Origin: Paenarthrobacter sp. AR 02
GTDB lineage: Bacteria; Actinomycetota; Actinomycetes; Actinomycetales; Micrococcaceae
Assembly (NCBI RefSeq): GCF_021538675.1
Contig: NZ_JAJUKH010000001.1
Location: 744,001 to 808,000, forward strand
Direction: 5' to 3'
DNA: 64,000 bases
Shown: in pieces, positions 17,122-24,443 of the stretch
Layout: each line of letters starts with the position of its first letter
Numbering within the stretch: the stretch's first letter is position 1
The notes under the pieces: model-generated
Databases searched by the model: none
What the model was told of the DNA's origin: nothing
The model's input: only the letters and a program-made list of their open reading frames with translations
Program-made: the position numbers and the translations under genes

Positions 17122-17991
17122 ATGGCCATCTACGTCGATCCGCCTCTTTGGCCGGCTCATGGGACCGTTTTCTCGCACCTCGTTTCAGACAAATCGCTGA
17201 CTGAGCTCCACGCGTTCGCGGCCGCTGCTGGGGTTCCGGAGCGGGCCTTCGACGGCGACCACTACGACGTTCCCGAACGCCGTTACGAGGACCTCGTCGC
17301 AGCCGGCGCCATCCCCGTGGAAGCACGGATCCTGGTCCGCAAACTCATCGCCAGCGGGCTCCGCATCCCGGCCCGCGAGCGCAGCAAGGCGCTGACCGTG
17401 CCACTGATGGAGCGTTGGAACAGCATTTACCCCGGCCATGAAAGCCTGGGACTGGAACTGCTGGAGCGTTGGGGAGAGGACGGCCGGAAGTACCACAGCC
17501 GCACCCACCTGCTAGCGGTGCTCGAAGCCTTGGACACCCTCACAGAGCCGGCCCTCCCGGCCCGAACGGTATCCTTAGCGGCCTGGTTCCATGATGCCGT
17601 CTATGAGGGCGTGGCTGGCCAGGACGAGGAAGAATCCGCTCTCCTTGCCGAGGCCCGACTGTCCGCGGAAGGCTTGGCTCCCGACGACGTAGCTGAAGTT
17701 GCGCGGCTTGTCCGGCTCACCTCCACGCACGACCCCCAACCCTGTGACCACGCCGGCGCCCTGCTCTGCGATGCCGATCTCTCCGTGCTCGGCGGCGACG
17801 AATCATCTTACGCGCGCTACCTGGCCGCCGTCCGTGAAGACTACGCGCACGTCAGCGACGAGGACTTCGCGAAGGGGCGCGCCGCCGTCGTACGCCACCT
17901 CCTGGGCCTGGATCCGCTGTTCCACGGCGAACGCGCCAAGGCGCTGTGGCTTGAAGCCGCCCGTCGGAACCTCGCCGGCGAACTGGCGTGA
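17122..17991 (+). CDS. DUF4031 domain fused to HD-type phosphohydrolase domain
   Basis: A 289-residue fusion. Residues 1-90 are a DUF4031 domain beginning AIYVDPPLWPAHGTVFSHLVSD. Residues 95-289 are a predicted HD-superfamily metal phosphohydrolase: the chain has YHSRTHL, AAWFHDAVYEG for the metal-binding His-Asp pair, a run of acidic residues, TSTHDP and LLCDADLSVLG. The end ERAKALWLEAARRNLAGEL is typical of that HD group. Function is unknown; the HD domain predicts nucleotide or phosphoester cleavage. The ATG at 17122 is chosen because DUF4031 homology begins there. The stop overlaps the next gene by 4 bp. Confidence 0.85.
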   Translation: MAIYVDPPLWPAHGTVFSHLVSDKSLTELHAFAAAAGVPERAFDGDHYDVPERRYEDLVAAGAIPVEARILVRKLIASGLRIPARERSKALTVPLMERWNSIYPGHESLGLELLERWGEDGRKYHSRTHLLAVLEALDTLTEPALPARTVSLAAWFHDAVYEGVAGQDEEESALLAEARLSAEGLAPDDVAEVARLVRLTSTHDPQPCDHAGALLCDADLSVLGGDESSYARYLAAVREDYAHVSDEDFAKGRAAVVRHLLGLDPLFHGERAKALWLEAARRNLAGELA

Positions 17992-18752
17992 ACAGCGTGT
18001 TGAGCGAACCCGGAGCGCCGCAACGCCAACTGCCCTACGCGGTGCGGTTCGAATGGGGCCTCGACGGCGCCCGATCAGTTGTTCCCGGAGCTGACCTCGC
18101 GGTGGTGGTTGACGTTCTGTCTTTCACCACGTGCGTCAGTGTCGCCGTGGACCGCGGAGCCCTGGTCTTCCCGTACCCTCATCGGGACGTGGGGGCCAGC
18201 GAGTTCGCCACCCGCAACGGGGCCGCGTTGGCGGGCGCGCGGGGCTCGGAAGGCCTCAGTTTGTCCCCCGCAAGCCTTCTCTCTGCCCACCTGCTGGACC
18301 GCGTGGTGCTGCCCTCACCCAATGGTTCGGCGATCAGCCATGAGCTCGCGGCCTCGGCCCGGCAGGTGGTGGCGGTGTCGCTTCGCAACGCCGCCGCTAC
18401 AGCCGACTGGGTTCACTCCACCCTGCCCGAGGGTGCAGTCATCGCCGTTATCGCAGCCGGTGAGAAGTGGCCCCACGGGGCGCTGCGGCCAGCGTTGGAA
18501 GACCAGCTCGGGGCCGGCGCGTTCATTGCTGGACTCGCAGCGGCCGGGCGGCACAACTTTTCCCCGGAGGCGGCAGCGGCAGCGGCGGCTTTCGACGCCG
18601 CTGAACCGCAGCTTGCGGCTGTATTGCGCGGGTGTTCCAGCGGGAGGGAGCTCATGGATGCCGGCTACGCGGACGACGTCGAAATTGCCGCCGCGCTGGA
18701 CGCCAGCTCTACTGTGGCCCTCCTGCGGGACGGGGCTTTCCAAGCCGTTTAG
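17988..18752 (+). CDS. 2-phosphosulfolactate phosphatase-like protein (ComB family)
   Basis: A 254-residue member of the ComB family. The conserved segments VVVDVLSFTTCVSVAV, VVLPSPNGSAIS, VSLRNAAATADW and IAAGEKWPHGALRPALEDQLGAGA are all present. In methanogens ComB makes sulfolactate for coenzyme M; bacterial homologues are widespread and their substrate is usually unproven, so the name should be read as family membership. It starts with GTG overlapping the DUF4031-HD stop, which suggests a joint phosphoester-hydrolysing unit. Confidence 0.82.
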   Translation: MNSVLSEPGAPQRQLPYAVRFEWGLDGARSVVPGADLAVVVDVLSFTTCVSVAVDRGALVFPYPHRDVGASEFATRNGAALAGARGSEGLSLSPASLLSAHLLDRVVLPSPNGSAISHELAASARQVVAVSLRNAAATADWVHSTLPEGAVIAVIAAGEKWPHGALRPALEDQLGAGAFIAGLAAAGRHNFSPEAAAAAAAFDAAEPQLAAVLRGCSSGRELMDAGYADDVEIAAALDASSTVALLRDGAFQAV

Positions 18753-18775
18753 TCGAGCCGCCTGGACTGGCCCCC

Positions 18776-18800
18776 TAGACTAGGCCCTTAGACTAGGAGG
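18776..18800 (+). promoter_or_regulatory. Tandemly duplicated TAGACT -10 boxes before the sialidase gene
   Basis: TAGACTAGG occurs at 18776 and 18789 (13-bp period). The second TAGACT ends 7 nt before the ATG at 18802; GGAGG also lies between. Confidence 0.45.
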
Positions 18801-18801
18801 T

Positions 18802-20559
18802 ATGACCTCCTACCTCCAATCGTCACAGGGCCGTCCTCCGCTCGCGGAACCGTCGGTGGAGCACGTCCTGGCTGTCCGCGGGGTGGGCGGATACCGCCAG
18901 TACCGCATCCCGGCACTTGCAGTGAGCACGCGGGGAACCGTGTTGGCCGCTTACGACGGCCGCCCAAATCTGGACGACCTGCCCAACCCCATAGACCTCC
19001 TCCTGCGCCGCAGTGACGACAACGGGAACACCTGGGGCCCTCAGCAAGTGGTCCGCACAGGATCTGGGCTCCAGGGTTTCGGTGACCCCAGTTTGCTGGT
19101 CGACGCAGAGACAGGCCGCATTTTCATGTTCCACGCGGCCGGAACGCACGCGGGATTCTTTGAAGCCGTCCTTGGCATGGAGCCGGACGACGACGTCCAG
19201 CATGCCGATCTCAGCTACTCAGACGACGACGGCGACACCTGGCAGCACCGTCGGCTCACCGCCCAGCTCAAAACAGGCCGGATCACCGGGCTGTTCGCTG
19301 CCGCAGGACAGGGCATCCAGATCCATACCGGCCCCTACAAGGGACGACTGGTCCAGCAGTTCGTCGTGCTGGTGGACGGCGCCATCATGGCCGCCTCGGC
19401 GTTCAGTGACGATCACGGTGAAAACTGGGCCCTGGGAGAGCTGATCGGCCCTGGCGATTCAGGCATAGGACCCAACGAAAACAAGGTTGTCTGCCTCGAC
19501 GACGGCCGACTGCTCCTGCACTCGCGGGCAACCCCCCACCGCTTGTCTTCGTTTTCGAAGGACGGCGGGGTTTCCTGGACCCCGCTCCAGCCCATCCCGG
19601 ATATGCCGGACCCGAGCGACAACGGATCTGTTGCCCGCTTTGACGGACTTCCGTCTGTGGTTTCCGTGCCAGGCACCTCGCAGCCGGACACCACGCGTTG
19701 GCTGCTGGCCAGCAACAACCAGGATCCGCATCTTCGCCGGAACACTGTCCTGGGCCTCTCGCCGGATAACGGCGCCACATGGCCCGCCAAGCTCATCGTG
19801 TGCCCCGGAAGCTCGGCGTACTCGACCGTCACCCGGTTACCCGACGGAAATATCGGGGTTCTCTACGAGCGGCAAGGGTACCGGGAGATTGTTTTTGCTT
19901 CGATTCCGGCCGGGCAACTGACGCAGCAGTTGAATGGCCAGTTGGGGCCGGTTTTGGGGACTGCGGAGGCGTCCGCGTCGGAGGCGTCTGCGTCGGAGGT
20001 GTCCACCGCTGGGGAGTCCGCGGCCGAATCCGGCGGCTTGGCCTTTCACATGGAACTGCGCTCCATCACTCCCGGCCGTCCCGCAGTCTGGCAGAATGCC
20101 GGGGATTTCCACGTGGTTCCTTCCAATAATGACGGCCAGTGGGACGTCCAAACGTGGAAGGAAATCGGCCAGGGCTACATGGACCAGGACCAGGTTTTGG
20201 GCACACGCGAAGCCCAGGACCTCAACTACGGCGACATCATCCCCGGATACAAGGCCGGGGACATCCTGGCCTTCACCGGACGTGTCCGCAACGTCGGCAC
20301 TCAGGCGGCGACCGGCGTCGTACTTCTTGGACCGCACGGCAACGCCGAGGATTTCCCACCCACGAACCTGCCGCCAGGCGGCCATATCCTGTACTTCACG
20401 CCGACGTACACCATCACCGATTCAGACCTGCTGCGGGAGTCGCTGGACCTCGTCTTCGCCGTAGAGGCCGACGGCGGGTCCGGACCTTCGGCAGGCCCGG
20501 TGCGTTTGGACCGGACGTTCAGTTTCGATCTGCGCACCGGTGCCGTGAAGGCGTCCTAG
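18802..20559 (+). CDS. Sialidase-fold glycosidase (exo-alpha-sialidase family), no signal peptide
   Basis: A 585-residue protein with a six-bladed sialidase propeller (about 20-375). The YRIP motif is at 34-37 with the arginine-triad Arg. Five Asp-boxes lie at 71-78 (SDDNGNTW), 140-147, 202-209, 252-259 and 320-327. Glu226 (NENK) and Tyr340 (SSAYSTV) fit the catalytic Glu/Tyr. A repetitive SASEASASEVSTAGES linker (389-410) joins a C-terminal beta domain (413-585) resembling NEW3/CARDB-type sandwiches. There is no signal peptide or anchor, unlike most secreted actinobacterial sialidases, so it is either cytosolic or exported by an unseen route. Its stop overlaps the convergent yccF stop. Confidence 0.85.
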   Translation: MTSYLQSSQGRPPLAEPSVEHVLAVRGVGGYRQYRIPALAVSTRGTVLAAYDGRPNLDDLPNPIDLLLRRSDDNGNTWGPQQVVRTGSGLQGFGDPSLLVDAETGRIFMFHAAGTHAGFFEAVLGMEPDDDVQHADLSYSDDDGDTWQHRRLTAQLKTGRITGLFAAAGQGIQIHTGPYKGRLVQQFVVLVDGAIMAASAFSDDHGENWALGELIGPGDSGIGPNENKVVCLDDGRLLLHSRATPHRLSSFSKDGGVSWTPLQPIPDMPDPSDNGSVARFDGLPSVVSVPGTSQPDTTRWLLASNNQDPHLRRNTVLGLSPDNGATWPAKLIVCPGSSAYSTVTRLPDGNIGVLYERQGYREIVFASIPAGQLTQQLNGQLGPVLGTAEASASEASASEVSTAGESAAESGGLAFHMELRSITPGRPAVWQNAGDFHVVPSNNDGQWDVQTWKEIGQGYMDQDQVLGTREAQDLNYGDIIPGYKAGDILAFTGRVRNVGTQAATGVVLLGPHGNAEDFPPTNLPPGGHILYFTPTYTITDSDLLRESLDLVFAVEADGGSGPSAGPVRLDRTFSFDLRTGAVKAS

Positions 20560-20957
20560 CGGTAGGTGCTGACGAACGGCTGGTTGGTGGGCACGATCTG
20601 CTTGCCCAGCGGCATCAGCGAAACCGGAATCAGCTTCAGGTTGGCAATCGCCAGGGGTATTCCGATGATGGTGATCGCCATGGCGAAAGCTGTCAGCACG
20701 TGGCCGATGGCAATCCAGATACCGGCAACCAGCAGCCAGATGACGTTTCCGAGGAGCGCGAAAACCCCTGCTCCGCCGGGCTTCTCGACCACCATCTGAC
20801 CGAAAGGCCAAAGGCAGTAGGCGCCGATCCGGAACGAGGCGATGCCCCACGGTATGGTCACGATGAGCACGCAACAGATGATGCCGGCGGCGAAGTATCC
20901 CAGTGCAAGCCAGAACCCACCGAAGACAAGCCAGATGACGTTAAGGATCGTTTTCAT
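20556..20957 (-). CDS. yccF: YccF-family inner-membrane protein
   Basis: A 133-residue membrane protein with two YccF repeats. Each has a hydrophobic helix pair followed by an IP/G turn (NVIWLVFGGFWLALGY with IPWGIASFRIGAYCLWPFG, then NVIWLLVAGIWIAIGH with IGIPLAIANLKLIPVSLMPLG). Function is unknown; homologues lie next to varied transporters. The start at 20957 leaves GGGGAG 10 nt upstream; the ATG 9 nt earlier would be only 1 nt from it. Its TAG stop shares the bases CTAG with the sialidase stop on the other strand. Confidence 0.88.
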   Translation of the reverse strand: MKTILNVIWLVFGGFWLALGYFAAGIICCVLIVTIPWGIASFRIGAYCLWPFGQMVVEKPGGAGVFALLGNVIWLLVAGIWIAIGHVLTAFAMAITIIGIPLAIANLKLIPVSLMPLGKQIVPTNQPFVSTYR

Positions 20958-21047
20958 AGTCTTCATTCTCCCCTCTGGGTCAGACAAAACGCCTAGGGGT
21001 CTGCCCTGAATCTTCCCTGACTTGTGGTGCAGCCCGATACCGGGTCG

Positions 21048-21108
21048 GGATGTGAGGGAGGGTTGGCCTGAAGCGGCCGGGATGTGAGTGAGCGTCAGGC
21101 TTTGGCGG
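21048..21108. repeat. 32-bp repeat array A2 (2 copies)
   Basis: Copies at 21048 and 21080, 32 bp apart, with core GGGATGTGAGNGAGNGTY. The second supplies the TGA stop of trpF, within the string CGTCAGGCTTTGGCG that also ends the transaminase gene at 814. Confidence 0.88.
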
Positions 21109-21691
21109 CTTCGACGAACGCGCGGATCTTCGCGAGATCCTTCACGCCACGCGATGCCTCGACACCCGAGGACACGTCCACACCCCATGCTCCGGCCGCC
21201 GTGGCAGCGAAGGCCACGTTTCCGGGTTCGAGGCCTCCTGCGAGCAGCCAGTCCCTGCCGTCAAGCCCCTTCTCCTGCACGGACGCGTAATCCCAGGCCT
21301 CCCCGGACCCCGGAACTGCGGCATCGACCAGGAACAGGTCCTCGCCCAGATCAGCGAACTCGTCCGGGCCGGCACCCATGGTGACGGCCCTGATCAGCCG
21401 CATTCCGGCGTCGTGCACTGTTTTGACGTCGTCGGCAGTCCGGCGACCGTGCAACTGAACCCAGTGAAGCCCGGCAGCGCGTGCGGTTTCCACGGCATCG
21501 GCGGCGGACTCGTGGCGGAACACTCCGACGGCCTTGACCGAGGAAGGAACCAACGGCAGCAGGACGCGGACCTGGTCCGGGCTGACTTCGCGGGGACTCG
21601 AGGTCAGGACGAAACCAACCGCGTCCGCTCCGGCATCCACGGCTTCGCGCACAGACTCGGGCGTGCTCAGGCCGCACACTTTGACGAACAT
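21095..21691 (-). CDS. trpF: Phosphoribosylanthranilate isomerase
   Basis: A 198-residue TIM barrel that converts PRA to CdRP in tryptophan synthesis. The catalytic Cys is in MFVKVCGL and the general acid Asp in LFLVDAAVPGSG. The phosphate-site strand is WLLAGGLEPGNV, followed by GVDVSSGVEASRGVKD, the standard TrpF ending. The start at 21691 has GGAGG 7 nt upstream; two in-frame ATGs upstream are less likely. No other trp gene is near. Many actinobacteria use PriA for this step, so a dedicated trpF is notable. The stop lies in a 32-bp repeat copy. Confidence 0.94.
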   Translation of the reverse strand: MFVKVCGLSTPESVREAVDAGADAVGFVLTSSPREVSPDQVRVLLPLVPSSVKAVGVFRHESAADAVETARAAGLHWVQLHGRRTADDVKTVHDAGMRLIRAVTMGAGPDEFADLGEDLFLVDAAVPGSGEAWDYASVQEKGLDGRDWLLAGGLEPGNVAFAATAAGAWGVDVSSGVEASRGVKDLAKIRAFVEAAKA

Positions 21692-21776
21692 TCCCGCGCC
21701 TCCAGCCATTTTCGCAACGTTTTCCACATATGACGTTAGCAAGCCGGATCGTCAACGAAGAAGCGCTGTCCACCAC

Positions 21777-21782
21777 TAGGCT
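21777..21782 (+). promoter_or_regulatory. TAGGCT -10 box, leaderless-type, for hutD
   Basis: TAGGCT ends 6 nt before the ATG at 21789, with no Shine-Dalgarno sequence. Confidence 0.55.
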
Positions 21783-21788
21783 GGTCGA

Positions 21789-22409
21789 ATGGAGATCATC
21801 CGCTTTGCCGACATCCGTCCTGAACCGTGGCGCAACGGAGGCGGGGTGACGCGCGAACTCGCCAGCCATCCGAAGGCCGCTTCGGCACAGGACGGCGCAT
21901 GGGATTGGCGCGTCAGCATCGCCGATGTCGCAAAAGCCGGCGAGTTCTCCACTTTTCCGGGCATGGAGCGCGTCATCACCATCATCGACGGCGAACTGCT
22001 GCTCCTCACGGTCGATGGCTCCGAGCACCCGTTGGAGAAGTACCGGCCATTCCGCTTCTCCGGCGAGGCTGCCTCCGCGGCGACGCTTCCCACTGGCGAC
22101 ATCCGGGACCTCAACGTCATTGCACGGACCGAGGCTTTCAAGGGCTACACGTCCATTGTCGAGATTTCCAAGAAGCGCGCACATCCTGTCTTCGAGGGCC
22201 AGTTGGCTGTCCTGTTGGAGGGAAAGGCGACCGTTGCTCCCGGTGCGGCGGCTGAGGAAGAGTCCGACGGCGATTCCTCGGCAACCAGCGCCGGCGAACC
22301 TGTCGAGTTGTCCCGCTACGACACCGTCGTGGGCTCGGACTCACGCAGCCCGGAGATCTCCGGCCGGGGTTTCGTGGCAGTGATCTCGATCGACCACGTA
22401 GAACCGTAA
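21789..22409 (+). CDS. HutD/Ves-family cupin-like protein
   Basis: A 206-residue bicupin-fold protein. IIRFADIRPEPWRNGGGVTRELASHP is the family opening. WDWRVSIADVAKAGEFSTFPGMERVITIIDGELLLL and PFRFSGEAA are the next conserved blocks. HutD members occur with histidine utilisation genes and are thought to modulate that pathway by binding a small ligand; no hut genes lie here. A poorly conserved acidic insert (about 150-170) precedes the last strands. Initiation is probably leaderless. Confidence 0.85.
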   Translation: MEIIRFADIRPEPWRNGGGVTRELASHPKAASAQDGAWDWRVSIADVAKAGEFSTFPGMERVITIIDGELLLLTVDGSEHPLEKYRPFRFSGEAASAATLPTGDIRDLNVIARTEAFKGYTSIVEISKKRAHPVFEGQLAVLLEGKATVAPGAAAEEESDGDSSATSAGEPVELSRYDTVVGSDSRSPEISGRGFVAVISIDHVEP

Positions 22410-22455
22410 CTGGTGACCTTAACCACCGGAAGTGGCCACCCAGTGCGGGAGTTGC

Positions 22456-22461
22456 TAGCCT
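22456..22461 (+). promoter_or_regulatory. Candidate -10 (TAGCCT) for the SMR operon
   Basis: TAGCCT would start a transcript near 22468, about 20 nt before the riboswitch core and about 73 nt before the first SMR start codon. Confidence 0.4.
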
Positions 22462-22487
22462 GAAATGAAGGTTCCGCTCTGGGACCT

Positions 22488-22528
22488 CCGGACGACGGCT
22501 CAGTACCCGGCACGCGACAAGACTGGCC
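22488..22528 (+). promoter_or_regulatory. Guanidine-III (ykkC-III) riboswitch
   Basis: The 41-nt core reads CCGGACGA, then GGCTCAGT, GTACCCGG, GACAAGA and ACTGGCC in the ykkC-III order, with a short variable CACGC before GACAAGA. CCGGACGA, GTACCCGG and GACAAGAC are near-identical to the class consensus as I recall it. The pseudoknot strand GGC-U-CAGT (22497-22504) pairs with ACTGGCC (22522-22528) as 7 bp with one bulged U. The sequence differs from the common GCGCC/GGCGC pair but keeps complementarity. AAAGGA, the ribosome site of the SMR gene, begins directly after the pseudoknot, which fits control of translation. Ligand binding is inferred. Confidence 0.88.
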
Positions 22529-22540
22529 AAAGGAAATGTC

Positions 22541-22855
22541 ATGTCGTGGTTAATTCTCATTCTCTCCGGTGCGCTTGAGGCCGTCTGGGCCGCAGCACTC
22601 CACCGTTCCAAGGGCTTCCGTAGACCCGTCCCCACCGTGGTGTTCCTCGTGTCTGTGATTGCCAGCATGGCCGGACTCGCGATCGCCATGCAGTCCATTC
22701 CCACGGGCACCGCCTACGCGGTGTGGGTTGGTGTTGGCGTGGTACTGACAGCGACGTACGCCATGGTCACCAAGGTAGAACGCGCGACGACGGCCCGGCT
22801 GCTCCTGCTCGCTGGCATCGGCGCGTGCGTGGTGGGCCTGAAGGTGGTGGCATAG
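22541..22855 (+). CDS. SMR-family transporter subunit (guanidinium exporter type), first of pair
   Basis: A 104-residue four-helix small multidrug resistance protein. The essential Glu is residue 13 in SGALEAVWAAALHRSKGF, and the GTAYAVWVGVGVV motif in helix 3 is intact. The LEAVW...S.GF pattern is that of the Gdx/YkkCD guanidinium-exporting branch. AAAGGA lies 6 nt upstream, touching the riboswitch. The next gene is a second SMR protein 2 bp downstream, so a heterodimer is likely. Confidence 0.92.
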   Translation: MSWLILILSGALEAVWAAALHRSKGFRRPVPTVVFLVSVIASMAGLAIAMQSIPTGTAYAVWVGVGVVLTATYAMVTKVERATTARLLLLAGIGACVVGLKVVA

Positions 22856-22857
22856 CC

Positions 22858-23223
22858 ATGACCAACACCAAGAACACCGGCATCTTCTGGATCATCCTTC
22901 TGGCATCGGCCATCCTCGAAGCCGTCTGGGCCACCGCTTTGGGCCTCTCCGACGGCTTCACGCGGCTCGCTCCCACCATCGTCTTCGCTGTTACTGCCGT
23001 CCTGAGCATGCTCGGACTTGGCTTCGCGGTGAAACGCATTCCCCTGGGTACCGCCTACGCAGTGTGGGTGGGGATCGGCGCGGCGCTGACTGTTGGCTGG
23101 GCAATGATCACGGGCGTCGAGTCCGCGAGCCCGCTGAAGCTGCTCTTCATCGCGGGGATCGTGGGCTGTGCTGCCGGGTTGAAGGCCCTGCCTACCGAGA
23201 AGCCTGTGGCCAAGCCCGAGTAG
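22858..23223 (+). CDS. SMR-family transporter subunit (guanidinium exporter type), second of pair
   Basis: A 121-residue SMR partner with the same layout: ASAILEAVWATALGLSDGF carries the functional Glu, and GTAYAVWVGIGAALTVGWAM the helix-3 motif. It is slightly longer than the first subunit at both ends (MTNTKNTG lead and a Pro/Lys tail). Paired SMR genes of this type assemble as antiparallel heterodimers with fixed orientation (family knowledge). Regulation by the guanidine-III element upstream is shared through one transcript. MITE-like repeat C2 starts 15 bp after the stop. Confidence 0.92.
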   Translation: MTNTKNTGIFWIILLASAILEAVWATALGLSDGFTRLAPTIVFAVTAVLSMLGLGFAVKRIPLGTAYAVWVGIGAALTVGWAMITGVESASPLKLLFIAGIVGCAAGLKALPTEKPVAKPE

Positions 23224-23238
23224 GTGCCCCTGCCGCAC

Positions 23239-23353
23239 CGCTCCTTCCCAGTTGCCTCCCCCCGCACCCCGCCGACTGCACGCGGAAACCCCGGAATGAC
23301 GGGAGCCCGCGTCCAAGGTGACCGGGCATCACCGGACCAACTGGGAGGGAGCG
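23239..23353. repeat. MITE-like element C2
   Basis: About 115 bp bounded by CGCTCCTTCCCAGTTGCC (23239-23256) and ACCAACTGGGAGGGAGCG (23336-23353), the inverse with three mismatches. It lies between the SMR operon and the aldo-keto reductase gene. Confidence 0.82.
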
Positions 23354-23434
23354 CAGGAATACCCATGCGTCGCGTCAGGTTCATGCCAAGGAGAGCACTG
23401 ATAAAGAGCACCCAAACGCGCATTGGAGAATTTC

Positions 23435-24439
23435 ATGACTGCAGTTCAGCTCGGCGACGGCCTCACTGTCAGCCCCCTCGGTTACGGCGGGATGGCCCTG
23501 ACCCCGGTGTACGGGGGCATCGATCCTGAGGAGGGCCTCAAAACCCTCAGACACGCGGTGGATGCGGGGATCACGTTCATCGACACCGCAGATGTTTATG
23601 GCGCGGGCAGCAACGAAGAACTCGTGGGCAGGCTGCTCAAGGATCGCCGGGACGAGATCCAGCTGGCCACCAAGTTTGGAATTGAGGGCAACCCCGCGGA
23701 CGGATACACGGGAGTCCGCGGGGATGCACCCTACGTCAGGCAGGCGGTGGAAGCCAGCCTCCGCCGTCTGGACACCGACGTCATTGACCTCTACTACCTG
23801 CACCGCCGTGACCTCCGCGTTCCGATTGTGGAAACCGTGGAGGCCATGGCGGAGCTGGTCCGTGAAGGCAAGGTCCGGCACCTCGGGCTGTCCGAGGTGA
23901 CAGCCGACGAGCTCCGGCAAGCACATGCAGTCCATCCCATTGCCGCGGTCCAGAGCGAGTGGTCCATCTGGAGCAGGGATGTTGAGCTCAACGTTGTTCC
24001 TGCAGCCAAGGATCTTGGCGTGGGATTTGTGCCGTACTCGCCGCTGGGCCGTGGGTTCCTGACGGGAACCATCAGCGCGAGCGACCTTGGCGAGAACGAT
24101 TTCCGCCACAGGGTCCCCCGTTTTGGTGGCGAGGCGCTTGATGCGAACCAGGCCGTCGTGGCCGCGGTCCGCGAGGTAGCCAGTGGGCTGGATGCAACTC
24201 CGGCCCAGGTAGCCCTGGCTTGGCTGTTCACCCAAGGTCAGCGCCTTGGGATTTCCGTGGTTCCCATCCCCGGCACGCGCAAGGCGCACCGGATCGACGA
24301 GAACCTGGGCGCACTGTCCCTGCAACTGGGAGCAGCGCACCTTGAGCTGCTTGACCAGGCCGCGTCCGCCGTCGTCGGTTCACGATCCGCCGACCCCAAC
24401 TGGGTATCGGAAGGCCGCGAAGCCGGCAACGTAGGCTGA
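23435..24439 (+). CDS. Aldo-keto reductase
   Basis: A 334-residue NADPH-dependent oxidoreductase of the AKR superfamily (YajO/Tas-like group). The catalytic tetrad is visible: Asp and Tyr in FIDTADVYGAGSNEELVG, Lys in IQLATKFG and His in DLYYLHRRD. The cofactor region near VVPIPGTRKAHRIDENLGAL follows the AKR pattern with Lys/Arg for the NADP 2'-phosphate. The start at 23435 has GGAG 6 nt upstream; a TTG 12 nt earlier is discarded. The carbonyl substrate is unknown. An MBL-fold hydrolase gene follows after 4 bp. Confidence 0.9.
   Translation: MTAVQLGDGLTVSPLGYGGMALTPVYGGIDPEEGLKTLRHAVDAGITFIDTADVYGAGSNEELVGRLLKDRRDEIQLATKFGIEGNPADGYTGVRGDAPYVRQAVEASLRRLDTDVIDLYYLHRRDLRVPIVETVEAMAELVREGKVRHLGLSEVTADELRQAHAVHPIAAVQSEWSIWSRDVELNVVPAAKDLGVGFVPYSPLGRGFLTGTISASDLGENDFRHRVPRFGGEALDANQAVVAAVREVASGLDATPAQVALAWLFTQGQRLGISVVPIPGTRKAHRIDENLGALSLQLGAAHLELLDQAASAVVGSRSADPNWVSEGREAGNVG
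24432..24437 (+). promoter_or_regulatory. TAGGCT -10 box inside the AKR stop, for the gene at 24444
   Basis: TAGGCT overlaps the AKR stop codon and ends 6 nt before the next ATG, so the MBL gene may have its own leaderless transcript. Confidence 0.45.
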
Positions 24440-24443
24440 AGGC

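Noticed and set aside
21692..21742. Longer trpF start (MLTSYVENVAKM)
   Set aside because: The added residues are outside the TIM barrel, and GGAGG is placed for the inner ATG at 21691.
22410..22540. Guanidine-I or guanidine-II riboswitch before the SMR pair
   Set aside because: The ACGR-loop hairpins of class II and the long class I core are absent; the conserved blocks follow the class III order.
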